A DNA stretch of 64,000 bases from Lutibacter flavus. GTDB taxonomy: Bacteria; Bacteroidota; Bacteroidia; Flavobacteriales; Flavobacteriaceae. The stretch is from positions 1 to 64,000 of the forward strand of contig NZ_FZNX01000007.1 in assembly GCF_900188355.1 (NCBI RefSeq). The letters run 5' to 3'. This document shows positions 48,172-56,318 of the stretch, in pieces; the stretch's first letter is position 1; each line of letters starts with the position of its first letter. The notes below the pieces were generated by a model that saw only the letters and a list, made by a program, of their open reading frames with translations, ran no database searches and was not told where the DNA came from. Both the position numbers and the translations under genes were made by a program.

Positions 48172-49305
48172 CTAATTGGTAGGTTTTAACCTAACAATTC
48201 CTTTATTTTGAACAGCAACATAAATAAATCCGTCCGGAGCTTGACGAACACAACGAACACGACCAATATTTTCTAATAATTTTTCTTCTTTAATTACTTT
48301 GTTGTTTTCTAAAACACATCTATTTAAATATTGAAATTTTAAAGACCCAACTAAAACATTTCCATTCCAATCAGGATATTTATCACTCGTTATAAAAGCC
48401 ATTCCGCTTGGCGCAATAGATGGAACCCAATAATGAATTGAATCTTCCATTCCTGGCAAAGAGGTATCATCGGTAAATTTTGTGTCGTTATAGTTTATTC
48501 CAAAAGATGCTTTGGGCCAACCATAATTTTTCCCTGCTTTAATAATGCTAATTTCATCGCCTCCTTGCGGACCGTGCTCATGCGTCCAAATTTCACCAGT
48601 TGTAGGATGTATTGCCATACCTTGTGGATTTCTATGTCCGTAAGAAAAAATGGCTTTTTTTGCATTTTTAGAATTTATAAAAGGATTGTCTTTTGGAATA
48701 CTTCCATCACTATTTATTCGATAGATTTTTCCTGCATCTTTCGTAATATCTTGTGGATTTACATCTCTATCGAAACGATCTCCAATTGAAAAATATAAAT
48801 AACCTTCACGGTCAAACTCAATGCGTGAACCAAAATGTGCCCCTCTTTTTGTATTGGGTGTGGCTTTGTATAAGACTTCTTTTTCAACCAAAGTGAAATC
48901 ATTTAATTTAGCTCTCATAATTGTGGTGTTTCCACCTTTTCCATCATTTTCTATGTTAGATGCATAAGAAATATATATCCAACCATTTTTATCGTAATTA
49001 GGGTCTAGTTCAATATCTAACAATCCGCCCTGTCCGTGAAAATAAACTTCTGGAACATCTTTTATAGTAGTTTTTATTCCATTTTTAAAATGTATTAAAT
49101 CTCCCTTTTGTTCTGTAATTAACATAGAACCATTAGGTAAAAAAGTCATACTCCAAGGAACTTCTAATCCTTCAACTATGGTTTCAACTTCAAAGGAGAA
49201 CGGTTTTTCTTGTTCAGTTTGTAAAGCTGTTTTTTCTGTTGGTTTTTCTTTGCATGAAACTACTAGAATTGATAAAAAACTAAGTAAAAGATATAGATGT
49301 TTCAT
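48172..49305 (-). CDS. PQQ-dependent sugar dehydrogenase-like lipoprotein
   Basis: 377 residues. Lipoprotein signal ILVVSCKEKP (Cys about residue 18). Six-bladed beta-propeller of the soluble aldose sugar dehydrogenase / YliI type: PWSMTFLPNGSMLITEQKG, YFHGQGGLLDIELDPNYD, YGHRNPQGMAIHPTTGEIW, EHGPQGGDEISIIKAGKNYG, and a final GFIYVAVQNKGIVRL. Periplasm or outer membrane. Cofactor PQQ is expected from the family, but PQQ synthesis genes are not in this window. Convergent with norF and 12 bp after the CocE gene. Confidence 0.88.
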   Translation of the reverse strand: MKHLYLLLSFLSILVVSCKEKPTEKTALQTEQEKPFSFEVETIVEGLEVPWSMTFLPNGSMLITEQKGDLIHFKNGIKTTIKDVPEVYFHGQGGLLDIELDPNYDKNGWIYISYASNIENDGKGGNTTIMRAKLNDFTLVEKEVLYKATPNTKRGAHFGSRIEFDREGYLYFSIGDRFDRDVNPQDITKDAGKIYRINSDGSIPKDNPFINSKNAKKAIFSYGHRNPQGMAIHPTTGEIWTHEHGPQGGDEISIIKAGKNYGWPKASFGINYNDTKFTDDTSLPGMEDSIHYWVPSIAPSGMAFITSDKYPDWNGNVLVGSLKFQYLNRCVLENNKVIKEEKLLENIGRVRCVRQAPDGFIYVAVQNKGIVRLKPTN

Positions 49306-49317
49306 AATAAAATATTT

Positions 49318-51243
49318 TTATTCTAACGTTGTAAATTCAATTCTAGAAGAAGTAAAAACAGTGTGTGTTTGTGTTTTAAAATCTTCCTTTGTTGCTTTAA
49401 ATATGTTATCCACATAAGTTTGTGGATTCAAATCGATTAAAGGGAACCAGGTACTTTGCACTTGAATTTGAAGTTTATGACCTTTTTTAAATGTATGGTG
49501 TACATCTTGTAATTTAATAGTTACTTCCGTTTTTTTGTTAGGTTTAAATGGCTCAGGATTTGAAAAGCTATTTCTAAATTTTCCACGCATTACTTCGCTT
49601 CTAACCATTAAATGAAAGTTACTTAATTTTAAATGTTTTTGCATATTCTTATTGGTTTCTTCTACGTCAGAAGGATGCACATCAATTACTTTTACAATCC
49701 AATCGGCATCAGTTCCTGTAGTTGCAACTTGTAATTTAGCAAAAATATCACCGGCCAAAGTGAATTCATTTTCTAAAACATCGGTTTCAAAAACCAAAAC
49801 ATCACCTCTTCTTGCAGCAAAACGCTGATCATCGGTCATATATTTTCGTGGAGTAAAAACCGATTTAATATCTTCAGAATATGGAACAGGTTTTTTAATA
49901 TCACTAATAAATTTTAAGCCAGTTTCTTTTTCTTTATCAGTCGTTAATTTTTGGTTGTCTGATAAAAATAGCGTTGTTTTTTTAGTATTTTTAGGAGGCC
50001 AGGAATTATAACTATTCCATTCTTTTTTACCAGAATCGTACACATAAGCTTCTGGTAATCCAGTATTTTTATCACCAGTACCTTTTAAGAAGTGATTAAA
50101 AAATTTAGTTTCAATTTGTTCTTGAAATTTTATAGAAATAGAATCTCCAAAATAATAATTTCCAACACTATTTGTTGGTTTTGTACTAGCCCATTGTCCG
50201 TGACTCCAAGGTCCAAAAACAATGGTATTATAATTTTCTGGATTATACTTCTCTATAGTTTTATAAGTTTCTAACGGTCCGTACAAATCTTCAGCATCAA
50301 ATTCACCACCAACAATCATAGTTGCAACATGTGGTTTTATATTTTTTAAATGTTGAATAATTCCTTTGCTTTGCCAAACCTCGTCATAATTAGGATGTTC
50401 TTTTAATTCTTCCCAAAAGAAATCACTAGCATTATTGCTGTTTTTCAATGCAGGATTGTCTAATTTTTCATATTCAAAATAATGATCTAAATTACTAAGC
50501 GGACCAGCATCTAAAAAAAACTGATATTGATCCTTGGTTTTAATATCAGGAATTTTATACCAAGATGAATCTGTTGGCGTGTCTTTTGGAGTGCCAAAAA
50601 GCGGAGTAGCTCTAAAATAGCTTAATAAATAAGCCCCATTATGGTGAAAATCATCAAAAAAGAAATCACCAATACAAGCTTGTGGTGAAGCAGCTTTTAA
50701 GGCAGGATGTGCATCTATGGCTGAATATGTGCTGTAAAAACCTGGATACGAAATTCCCCAAGTACCCACATTACCATTGTTATTTTCAACATTTTTAACC
50801 AACCAATCTATTGTGTCATAAGTATCAGAACTTTCATCTACAAACGTACTATCTATTTTATTTGGAATGTAAGCACGCATATTGTCATAGGTTCCTTCAC
50901 TCATCCAACGTCCACGAACATCTTGATAAACAACAATATTACCTTCATTCATTAAGTGCTCGTTTGGAGCAATTTTAGATTTATATTTATCTACTCCATA
51001 CGGTCTAGCGCTGTAAGGAGTACGTTGCATTAAAATTGGATAGGTTTTACTTTTATCTTTTGGAGTGTAAATTGAGGTAAATAATTTAACACCATCACGC
51101 ATAGAAATAGACGTTTCTATTTTATCGTAATTTTCTTGAACGAAATTAGTTGTTTTATTTTCAGAGGAATTATTTTTTTTACAACTGAATACAGTTATTA
51201 TTAGTAATAATAAAATTATTACTTTAAAAGTGTGTTTTTTCAT
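49318..51243 (-). CDS. CocE/NonD family hydrolase (S15-like) lipoprotein
   Basis: 641 residues. Lipoprotein signal LIITVFSCKKN (Cys about residue 21). The alpha/beta hydrolase N-terminal half has MRDGVKLFTSIYTPKD, RTPYSARPYGVDKY and the nucleophile Ser in GTWGISYPGFYS (about residue 166). The C-terminal jelly-roll domain (LAGDIFAKLQVATTGTDADW, KGHKLQIQVQSTWFPLIDLN) is typical of X-Pro dipeptidyl peptidase/CocE and glutaryl-7-ACA acylase relatives. It hydrolyses esters, amides or X-Pro peptides; the substrate is not known. It is 12 bp upstream of the PQQ protein, probably one transcript. Confidence 0.9.
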   Translation of the reverse strand: MKKHTFKVIILLLLIITVFSCKKNNSSENKTTNFVQENYDKIETSISMRDGVKLFTSIYTPKDKSKTYPILMQRTPYSARPYGVDKYKSKIAPNEHLMNEGNIVVYQDVRGRWMSEGTYDNMRAYIPNKIDSTFVDESSDTYDTIDWLVKNVENNNGNVGTWGISYPGFYSTYSAIDAHPALKAASPQACIGDFFFDDFHHNGAYLLSYFRATPLFGTPKDTPTDSSWYKIPDIKTKDQYQFFLDAGPLSNLDHYFEYEKLDNPALKNSNNASDFFWEELKEHPNYDEVWQSKGIIQHLKNIKPHVATMIVGGEFDAEDLYGPLETYKTIEKYNPENYNTIVFGPWSHGQWASTKPTNSVGNYYFGDSISIKFQEQIETKFFNHFLKGTGDKNTGLPEAYVYDSGKKEWNSYNSWPPKNTKKTTLFLSDNQKLTTDKEKETGLKFISDIKKPVPYSEDIKSVFTPRKYMTDDQRFAARRGDVLVFETDVLENEFTLAGDIFAKLQVATTGTDADWIVKVIDVHPSDVEETNKNMQKHLKLSNFHLMVRSEVMRGKFRNSFSNPEPFKPNKKTEVTIKLQDVHHTFKKGHKLQIQVQSTWFPLIDLNPQTYVDNIFKATKEDFKTQTHTVFTSSRIEFTTLE

Positions 51244-51383
51244 TTAAGTTTTAATTACAATAATTGTAAAACTACAAAAAAATCTAATAAAAAATTTATC
51301 TATAAGTCATAGCGAAAAAGGTAACACTGTGGTAATCTTTTAATCAGTTTGAAAAGTTTAGGTGAAATAGAGTTTCTTATTAT

Positions 51384-51764
51384 TTAGATATATAATACAT
51401 TATAAAACAACAGGCACCAGCCACAAACTAACAACAAACCACCAAGAGGCGTAATTGGACCTAAAAATGTTAGTTTTTTATTTTTTGCAGAAGAAATTAC
51501 CAAACCATAAATACTAAATGAAAATAATATAACGCCAATTATAAAACTATACACCATATATTTTTCTACAGTTGTTTCTAGGTTAAAATTAAACCCAATT
51601 AATAATAAAACTAAAGCATGATACATTTGGTACTTTACACCAGTTTCAAAACTTTTTAATTGTTCTTCGTTTAGTATTTTTTTAAATGCGTGCGCTCCAA
51701 AAGCTCCAAATATTACAGCTAGAGCTCCTAAAATACTTGCAAAAAGTAATGTGAATTGTGACAT
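51384..51764 (-). CDS. DUF423 membrane protein
   Basis: 126 residues, four membrane segments. DUF423 features are GALAVIFGAFGAHAFKKIL, YQMYHALVLLLIG, FSFSIYGLVISSAKNKKLTF, and PLGGLLLVCGWCLLF. Inner membrane; unknown role. Single gene. It begins about 560 bp before the next plus-strand gene. Confidence 0.9.
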   Translation of the reverse strand: MSQFTLLFASILGALAVIFGAFGAHAFKKILNEEQLKSFETGVKYQMYHALVLLLIGFNFNLETTVEKYMVYSFIIGVILFSFSIYGLVISSAKNKKLTFLGPITPLGGLLLVCGWCLLFYNVLYI

Positions 51765-52068
51765 AATGTTCTAATATTTAAGTGTTGCTAAAGTAGGCAT
51801 TTAACAAATAGACACAAACTTTGTTACAGTAGGGTTTTTCCTTACTTTAATGATGATTAGCCATAATATATTGATGTATAGCTGTTTAATTAAATAAAAT
51901 AACCTTATTTATTGCACATTCCTTTTTTTTTTTTTTATACATTTATACTGAAAAAGATTTTTACCCTATATATGAGACAATTAATTGCTGTAAATTCCAT
52001 TAATTTATCTTATAATTACTGTAATGCCTGTTTAGGTAGTAATCAACTATTATACTCTTTTATCCTGT

Positions 52069-52117
52069 CATTCCTGTCTTTCGACTTCGCTCAAGATAAA
52101 CTCCAGGAGGAATCCCA
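52069..52117. repeat. Composite REP-like remnant
   Basis: GTCATTCCTG and CAGGAGGAATCCCAC flank TCTTTCGACTTCGCTCAAGA. It looks like one palindrome of the ATTCCTG/CAGGAAT type interrupted by a TTCGACTTCGCTCA element of the other type. The region also contains short frames that are only repeat translations. Confidence 0.5.
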
Positions 52118-52134
52118 CACTAATAATCTAAAAA

Positions 52135-52245
52135 CAAAAAAATCCTCTGTTTGTAAAATTTTAAGAACACAATACGCTAATAAAATGTTTAACCTAAAAC
52201 CACTAACTATTATGACATAGCTACTACATACAAACAGAGGAAAGT
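52135..52245 (-). ncRNA. Probable 6S-type RNA (6S-Flavo-like)
   Basis: Minus-strand transcript of about 110 nt. Its 5' and 3' ends form a perfect 13-bp closing stem (plus coordinates 52229-52241 with 52143-52155; RNA 5' arm UCCUCUGUUUGUA). A large internal bubble and an apical hairpin (GUUU/AAAC loop with flanking UAAUAG...AUUA pairing) follow, and seven U come right after the 3' arm. The end-to-end stem, open central bubble and small size fit 6S RNA, which binds RNA polymerase. A -7 box TACTTTTG lies at 52250-52257. Other assignments are possible. A covariance-model search would decide. Confidence 0.65.
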
Positions 52246-52249
52246 GTTG

Positions 52250-52257
52250 CAAAAGTA
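52250..52257 (-). promoter_or_regulatory. -7 box for the 6S-like RNA
   Basis: TACTTTTG on the minus strand, 5-8 bp before the predicted RNA 5' end. The -33 region shows no clear TTTG. Confidence 0.55.
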
Positions 52258-52327
52258 ATACACCTCGTAGAATTAAAAAAATATAAAGCGCAATTATGCG
52301 CTATAAACTAATTTAAATTTTATTAAA

Positions 52328-52540
52328 ATGAAAAAAATAATTTTAGGTGTAGTATTTGTTTTTGCAAGTATTACAATGGTGAATGCGAATTCGAATGTTG
52401 AAATAAATGAAAATGAAATGCCACCTACTTGTGAACAGGTTGCTTCAGACATTGCAAATATAGCATATGATGCAGGGGTATCTATAGAAGATGTGTTTGA
52501 AATATATGATATTGTAATGGCTAATTGTAGACAAAACTAA
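52328..52540 (+). CDS. Small secreted peptide (hypothetical)
   Basis: 70 residues. Signal peptide (MKKIILGVVFVFASITMVNA), leaving a mature peptide of about 50 residues: acidic, two Cys (in PPTCEQ and MANCRQN), ending MANCRQN. The Cys spacing could allow a disulfide. No family is recognised. Its leader carries a hairpin AGCGCA/TGCGCT at 52287-52302. A strong terminator follows at 52551, so it is a small monocistronic unit. Next comes the GLPGLI gene. Confidence 0.65.
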   Translation: MKKIILGVVFVFASITMVNANSNVEINENEMPPTCEQVASDIANIAYDAGVSIEDVFEIYDIVMANCRQN

Positions 52541-52550
52541 ATTATTAATG

Positions 52551-52580
52551 AAACAGCCATTATTATAATAATGGCTGTTT
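52551..52580 (+). terminator. Terminator after the small secreted peptide
   Basis: Perfect palindrome AAACAGCCATTATTA / TAATAATGGCTGTTT, about 10 bp past the stop, with a following A/T stretch. Confidence 0.8.
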
Positions 52581-52592
52581 AAATTTTAAAAC

Positions 52593-53321
52593 ATGAAAAT
52601 AATTATTACATTTTTTTTAATTTTAAGTGTTTATTCCATTAGTTTTTGTCAAGAAGGAATAGAAGGAAGAGCTTATTATTTGAAGCAAAATAATTTTCAA
52701 TTTGATAAGAATCGACAAACTCAAAATGAATCTGAGATTAAATCGACGTTAAATTCCTTGGATAATAATTTCCAATTTATATTGGAATTTATAACAAATG
52801 AGTCAATTTTTAAATTAGAAGATAAGCTAAATCTTAGTGATTATGAGATGAGGCTGGCTAAAATGTTTGGCGGTAGGGGAGTTTATTATTCAGATTTAGA
52901 TAATAATGAAAGTATACATCAGGTAGAATCTTTTGGTCAGTTATTTTTAAAAGCCCGAAGCTTTAATGAAATAAAGTGGAAACTATTAAATGAAACAAAA
53001 TTAATAGGAAACTTTTTATGTTATAAAGCTATAACAGTTAAAATTGTTGAAAACGATAAAATTTTTAAAAAGCAAGTTGAGGCATGGTATTGTCCAGAAA
53101 TCCCTGCTTCTTTTGGACCGATTGGCTATGGAGGATTACCAGGATTAATAATAGAGTTAAGTATTGAAAATGAAGCAATATATTCAATGAATAAACTCGA
53201 GCTAAACCCAAAGGGAAAGGTGGAAATTATGAAGCCAGCCAAGGGAAAAAGGGTAACTGAAAAAGAATATAATGAAATTGGGAAAAGTCTTTTTGAAAGA
53301 ATGAAAAAGGGGAAATTTTAA
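52593..53321 (+). CDS. GLPGLI family protein
   Basis: 242 residues. Signal peptide (LILSVYSISFCQ). The family signature GYGGLPGLIIELS is at about residue 195, with an upstream motif WYCPEIPASFGPIGYG. Family proteins are secreted or periplasmic in Bacteroidota, are frequently encoded next to a TonB-dependent receptor, and have no settled function. A TonB receptor follows after 50 bp. Confidence 0.92.
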   Translation: MKIIITFFLILSVYSISFCQEGIEGRAYYLKQNNFQFDKNRQTQNESEIKSTLNSLDNNFQFILEFITNESIFKLEDKLNLSDYEMRLAKMFGGRGVYYSDLDNNESIHQVESFGQLFLKARSFNEIKWKLLNETKLIGNFLCYKAITVKIVENDKIFKKQVEAWYCPEIPASFGPIGYGGLPGLIIELSIENEAIYSMNKLELNPKGKVEIMKPAKGKRVTEKEYNEIGKSLFERMKKGKF

Positions 53322-53371
53322 TTATAAAAAGTAAAAAAATTACTATTATTTTTCAGAATAAATTAAATATA

Positions 53372-56032
53372 ATGATATTTAGGAAAAAAATTGCTACCCT
53401 AATTTTACTGTTTTCATGCATTGTTATAAACGCCCAAACAACCATTTTAAAAGGCTCTGTAAAAGACAGATTACAAAACATATTAGCCTATGCCAATGTT
53501 ATTGCTAAACCATTAGATGTAAATAAAAATTTACAATTTTCGATAACAGATGATGATGGCTATTATAAATTAGAACTTGAGAAAAATGAAACATTCATTA
53601 TTTCAGTAAGTTATATGGGCTATCTAACGGCCAGTTTTGAGTTTGTTGCTTTGGAAAATTCACAAAAGAATATTTTTTTAAAAGATGCCCCAAATCAATT
53701 GCAAGAAGTAATTATTGAAATGCCTGTTACCGTTAAAGAAGATACCATAACCTACAACACGAATAAATTTGTTACTGGGGAAGAGCGGAAATTGAAAAAT
53801 GTACTTAAAAAACTACCAGGTGTTGAAGTCGATAAAAATGGAGGTGTAACAGTACAAGGAAAAAAAGTAACTACATTATTGGTAGAAGGTAAAAAGTTTT
53901 TTGGAGGTGGAACAAAATTGGCTGTTGAAAATATCCCAGCAAATGCAATAGACAAAGTGCAGGTAATAGATAATTACAGTGAAATTGCTTTTTTAAAAAA
54001 CGTGTCAGATTCCGAGGAATTGGCAATGAACATTCTCTTAAAAGAAGACAAAAAACAATTTACCTTTGGAGATCTTGAAGTTGGTAAAGGCAATAAAGAT
54101 TTTTACAGAACACATAGTAACTTATTTTATTACAGTCCAAAAACCAATGTAAATTTTATAGGAAATTTAAACAACACAGGCGAAAAAACTTTTACGTTTA
54201 AAGATTATATGAGTTTTCAAGGAGGTATGAGTGCTATTTTAAAGGGTAATGGTTCTATTTACAATGTTGCTGCAAGCGATTTTTCTCAATTTTTAGAAAC
54301 GCAAGATTTGGTAAAAAGCACCAATAAATTTGGTGCTTTAAACATAACTAAAGTTGTGAATAGTAAATTAGATATTTCTGGATATGCTATTTTTTCACAT
54401 TCAAAAAATGAAACTTTATTAGAAAGTATAAATCAATATGAGGCTTTTACAGAAAAAAAAGAAAATAACACAAATAGCAAAAATATTTTAGGAATTGCCA
54501 AATTTAATATTGAATACGCTCCAACTATAAACAGCCAATGGTATTTTAAAACGCAATTTAAAAAAACCGATAACTTAAAAAATAACAGTATTATTTCTAA
54601 TATTGAGAATGAAAACAGATCCATATTATCAAAAAATAATGCGGATGCAACTTATTTTAACCAAAACATAGAATGGCATAAAAAAGTCACTAATAAACAT
54701 ACGTTTTCTTTTGCTACGGATATTACTTTTGATAAAAACAACCCAACAACACTTTGGGAAACGAATCAACAAATTTTACAAGGGTTAATTCCTGTTAAAG
54801 AAGAAGATACTTATGTTATAAATCAATTAAAAGAAACTAAAAACACTACAATTAATTCAATTTTTAAACATTATTGGGTGTTAAATAATTTTAATCATAT
54901 TTATACAACACTTGGAAATAAATATAGCAATGAATCTTTTTTTACAGAAGAAAGTCAACAATTAGAAAACGGAACTACACATAATTTCTCTTCTGGGGGA
55001 TTTGGTAATGATTTAGATTATAAACTAAACGATTTATTTGTTGGCATACATTATAAATTTAAAACAGGGATTTTTGAATTTAAACAAGGTGCTTTTTTAC
55101 ATAATTATAATTGGAGTTTAAATCAACAAACTACTATAGATAAAAATAAACTTGTGGTTTTACCAGATTTTTCAGGAACAATAAAGTTTAGCAATTCAAA
55201 AAAAATTAAATTAAATTATCAATTAAAGAGTTCTTTTTCAAATGCTTCAAAATTAGCAAATCAGTTTTATTTACAATCGTATAATTCAGTTTTTAAAGGA
55301 AATGAAAATTTGGAAAACGAATTATTTCATACTGCAAGAGCTTATTATAGCAGGTTAAGTTTATATAAAGGTTTAATGTTTTTTGCAAGTATTAACTACT
55401 CTAAAAAAGTAAAAGGGATTCAAAATGCTGTTCAATTTGAAAATACAAACTATTATGTATCGCCAATTATTGTGAACAATCCGGAAGAACGTTGGAACTA
55501 TAATTTAAATGTAAACAAGAAAATAAAACAGTTTAAATATGGCTTGGATACACGAGTTTTAACTTCAAAATACCTTCAAAATATAAATGGTGCTTTTGTA
55601 ACTAATAAAAGTAATAGTTATAATTATACACTTTCTGCGAAAACCTTGTTTGATAATTTTCCAACAATTGAAGTAGGTTTTGAACAAAGTATTGGTAATT
55701 ATACATCAAGCAATCAAACTTCAAAATTTGTTACAAACCAACCTTATGTTACCATCGATTACGATTTTTTAAAAGGATTTATTTATTCTTTTGAGTATGA
55801 GAATTATAATTATGAGAATAAAACAGCTAGCCAAAAAAACACATATCAAATAGCAAATTCAACACTTTCATATAAAAATGAAGATAGTGCTTGGAGTTTT
55901 AAAATTGACGCTCAAAATTTATTCAATGTAAATTACAAACAACAAAATAGTTTTTCTTCTTATATAATTTCAGATACTAAAACTTATATTTTACCTAGAA
56001 TTATAATGTTTTCTATTGGGTATAATTTGTAG
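53372..56032 (+). CDS. TonB-dependent receptor-like outer-membrane protein
   Basis: 886 residues. Signal peptide (LFSCIVINAQTT). An N-terminal carboxypeptidase-regulatory-like domain at about 25-105 (GSVKDRLQNILAYANVIAKP, ISVSYMGYLTASF). A plug region at about 120-225 (KNVLKKLPGVEVDKNGGVTV, TTLLVEGKKFFGG, AIDKVQVIDNYSE), then a long beta-barrel ending PRIIMFSIGYNL with an aromatic/Leu end. The ligand is unknown. The pairing with a GLPGLI gene is the usual Bacteroidota arrangement. It is convergent with gatB/aspS, with REP-like repeats between. Confidence 0.88.
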   Translation: MIFRKKIATLILLFSCIVINAQTTILKGSVKDRLQNILAYANVIAKPLDVNKNLQFSITDDDGYYKLELEKNETFIISVSYMGYLTASFEFVALENSQKNIFLKDAPNQLQEVIIEMPVTVKEDTITYNTNKFVTGEERKLKNVLKKLPGVEVDKNGGVTVQGKKVTTLLVEGKKFFGGGTKLAVENIPANAIDKVQVIDNYSEIAFLKNVSDSEELAMNILLKEDKKQFTFGDLEVGKGNKDFYRTHSNLFYYSPKTNVNFIGNLNNTGEKTFTFKDYMSFQGGMSAILKGNGSIYNVAASDFSQFLETQDLVKSTNKFGALNITKVVNSKLDISGYAIFSHSKNETLLESINQYEAFTEKKENNTNSKNILGIAKFNIEYAPTINSQWYFKTQFKKTDNLKNNSIISNIENENRSILSKNNADATYFNQNIEWHKKVTNKHTFSFATDITFDKNNPTTLWETNQQILQGLIPVKEEDTYVINQLKETKNTTINSIFKHYWVLNNFNHIYTTLGNKYSNESFFTEESQQLENGTTHNFSSGGFGNDLDYKLNDLFVGIHYKFKTGIFEFKQGAFLHNYNWSLNQQTTIDKNKLVVLPDFSGTIKFSNSKKIKLNYQLKSSFSNASKLANQFYLQSYNSVFKGNENLENELFHTARAYYSRLSLYKGLMFFASINYSKKVKGIQNAVQFENTNYYVSPIIVNNPEERWNYNLNVNKKIKQFKYGLDTRVLTSKYLQNINGAFVTNKSNSYNYTLSAKTLFDNFPTIEVGFEQSIGNYTSSNQTSKFVTNQPYVTIDYDFLKGFIYSFEYENYNYENKTASQKNTYQIANSTLSYKNEDSAWSFKIDAQNLFNVNYKQQNSFSSYIISDTKTYILPRIIMFSIGYNL

Positions 56033-56044
56033 TTGAAAAGCTTG

Positions 56045-56084
56045 TCAAACTGAGCTTGTCGAAGTTTAGTCTATTTCGACAGGC
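56045..56084. repeat. REP-like palindrome 1 after the TonB receptor
   Basis: GTCAAACTGAGCTTGTCGAAG then TTTAGTCTATTTCGACAGGC. The TGTCGAA/TTCGACA arms make a hairpin of the dispersed REP type. Confidence 0.6.
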
Positions 56085-56180
56085 CCAATATTTTTTGTAA
56101 TACTGAACGAAAGTGAGTTATCATTTTAGAACTATGAGATTCTTCATTTCCTTTCAGTCATTCAAAATGACATTTGTTTT

Positions 56181-56218
56181 TGTCAAAGTGAATTTGTCGA
56201 AGTTTATATTTCGACAAG
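56181..56218. repeat. REP-like palindrome 2 (same family)
   Basis: GTCAAAGTGAATTTGTCGAAG then TTTATATTTCGACAAGA, a second copy of the element at 56045. The CTTGTCGAA-type arm is changed to ATTTGTCGAA, and the TTCGACA arm is kept. Confidence 0.6.
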
Positions 56219-56222
56219 AATA

Positions 56223-56302
56223 CGTCAACCTGAATTTATTTCAGGTTCGCATACAACTTGTAATTAAATATGATGAGAACCTGAAATAAATTCAGGTTGA
56301 CG
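56223..56302. repeat. Inverted pair of REP-like elements (26-bp perfect arms)
   Basis: CGTCAACCTGAATTTATTTC then AGGTTC at 56223-56248 is exactly complementary to 56277-56302, with a 28-bp spacer. Each arm itself is a CCTGAA/TTCAGG palindrome. The pair lies between the convergent TonB receptor and gatB/aspS and could serve as a bidirectional terminator. Confidence 0.75.
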
Positions 56303-56318
56303 AAAACGTTTTAATTTT

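Noticed and set aside
51912-52220. 102-codon plus-strand frame beside the 6S-like RNA
   Set aside because: Its translation is mostly REP-like repeat (DFAQDKLQEESHTNN type) and the complement of the predicted RNA. It has no domain and no promoter or ribosome-binding context.
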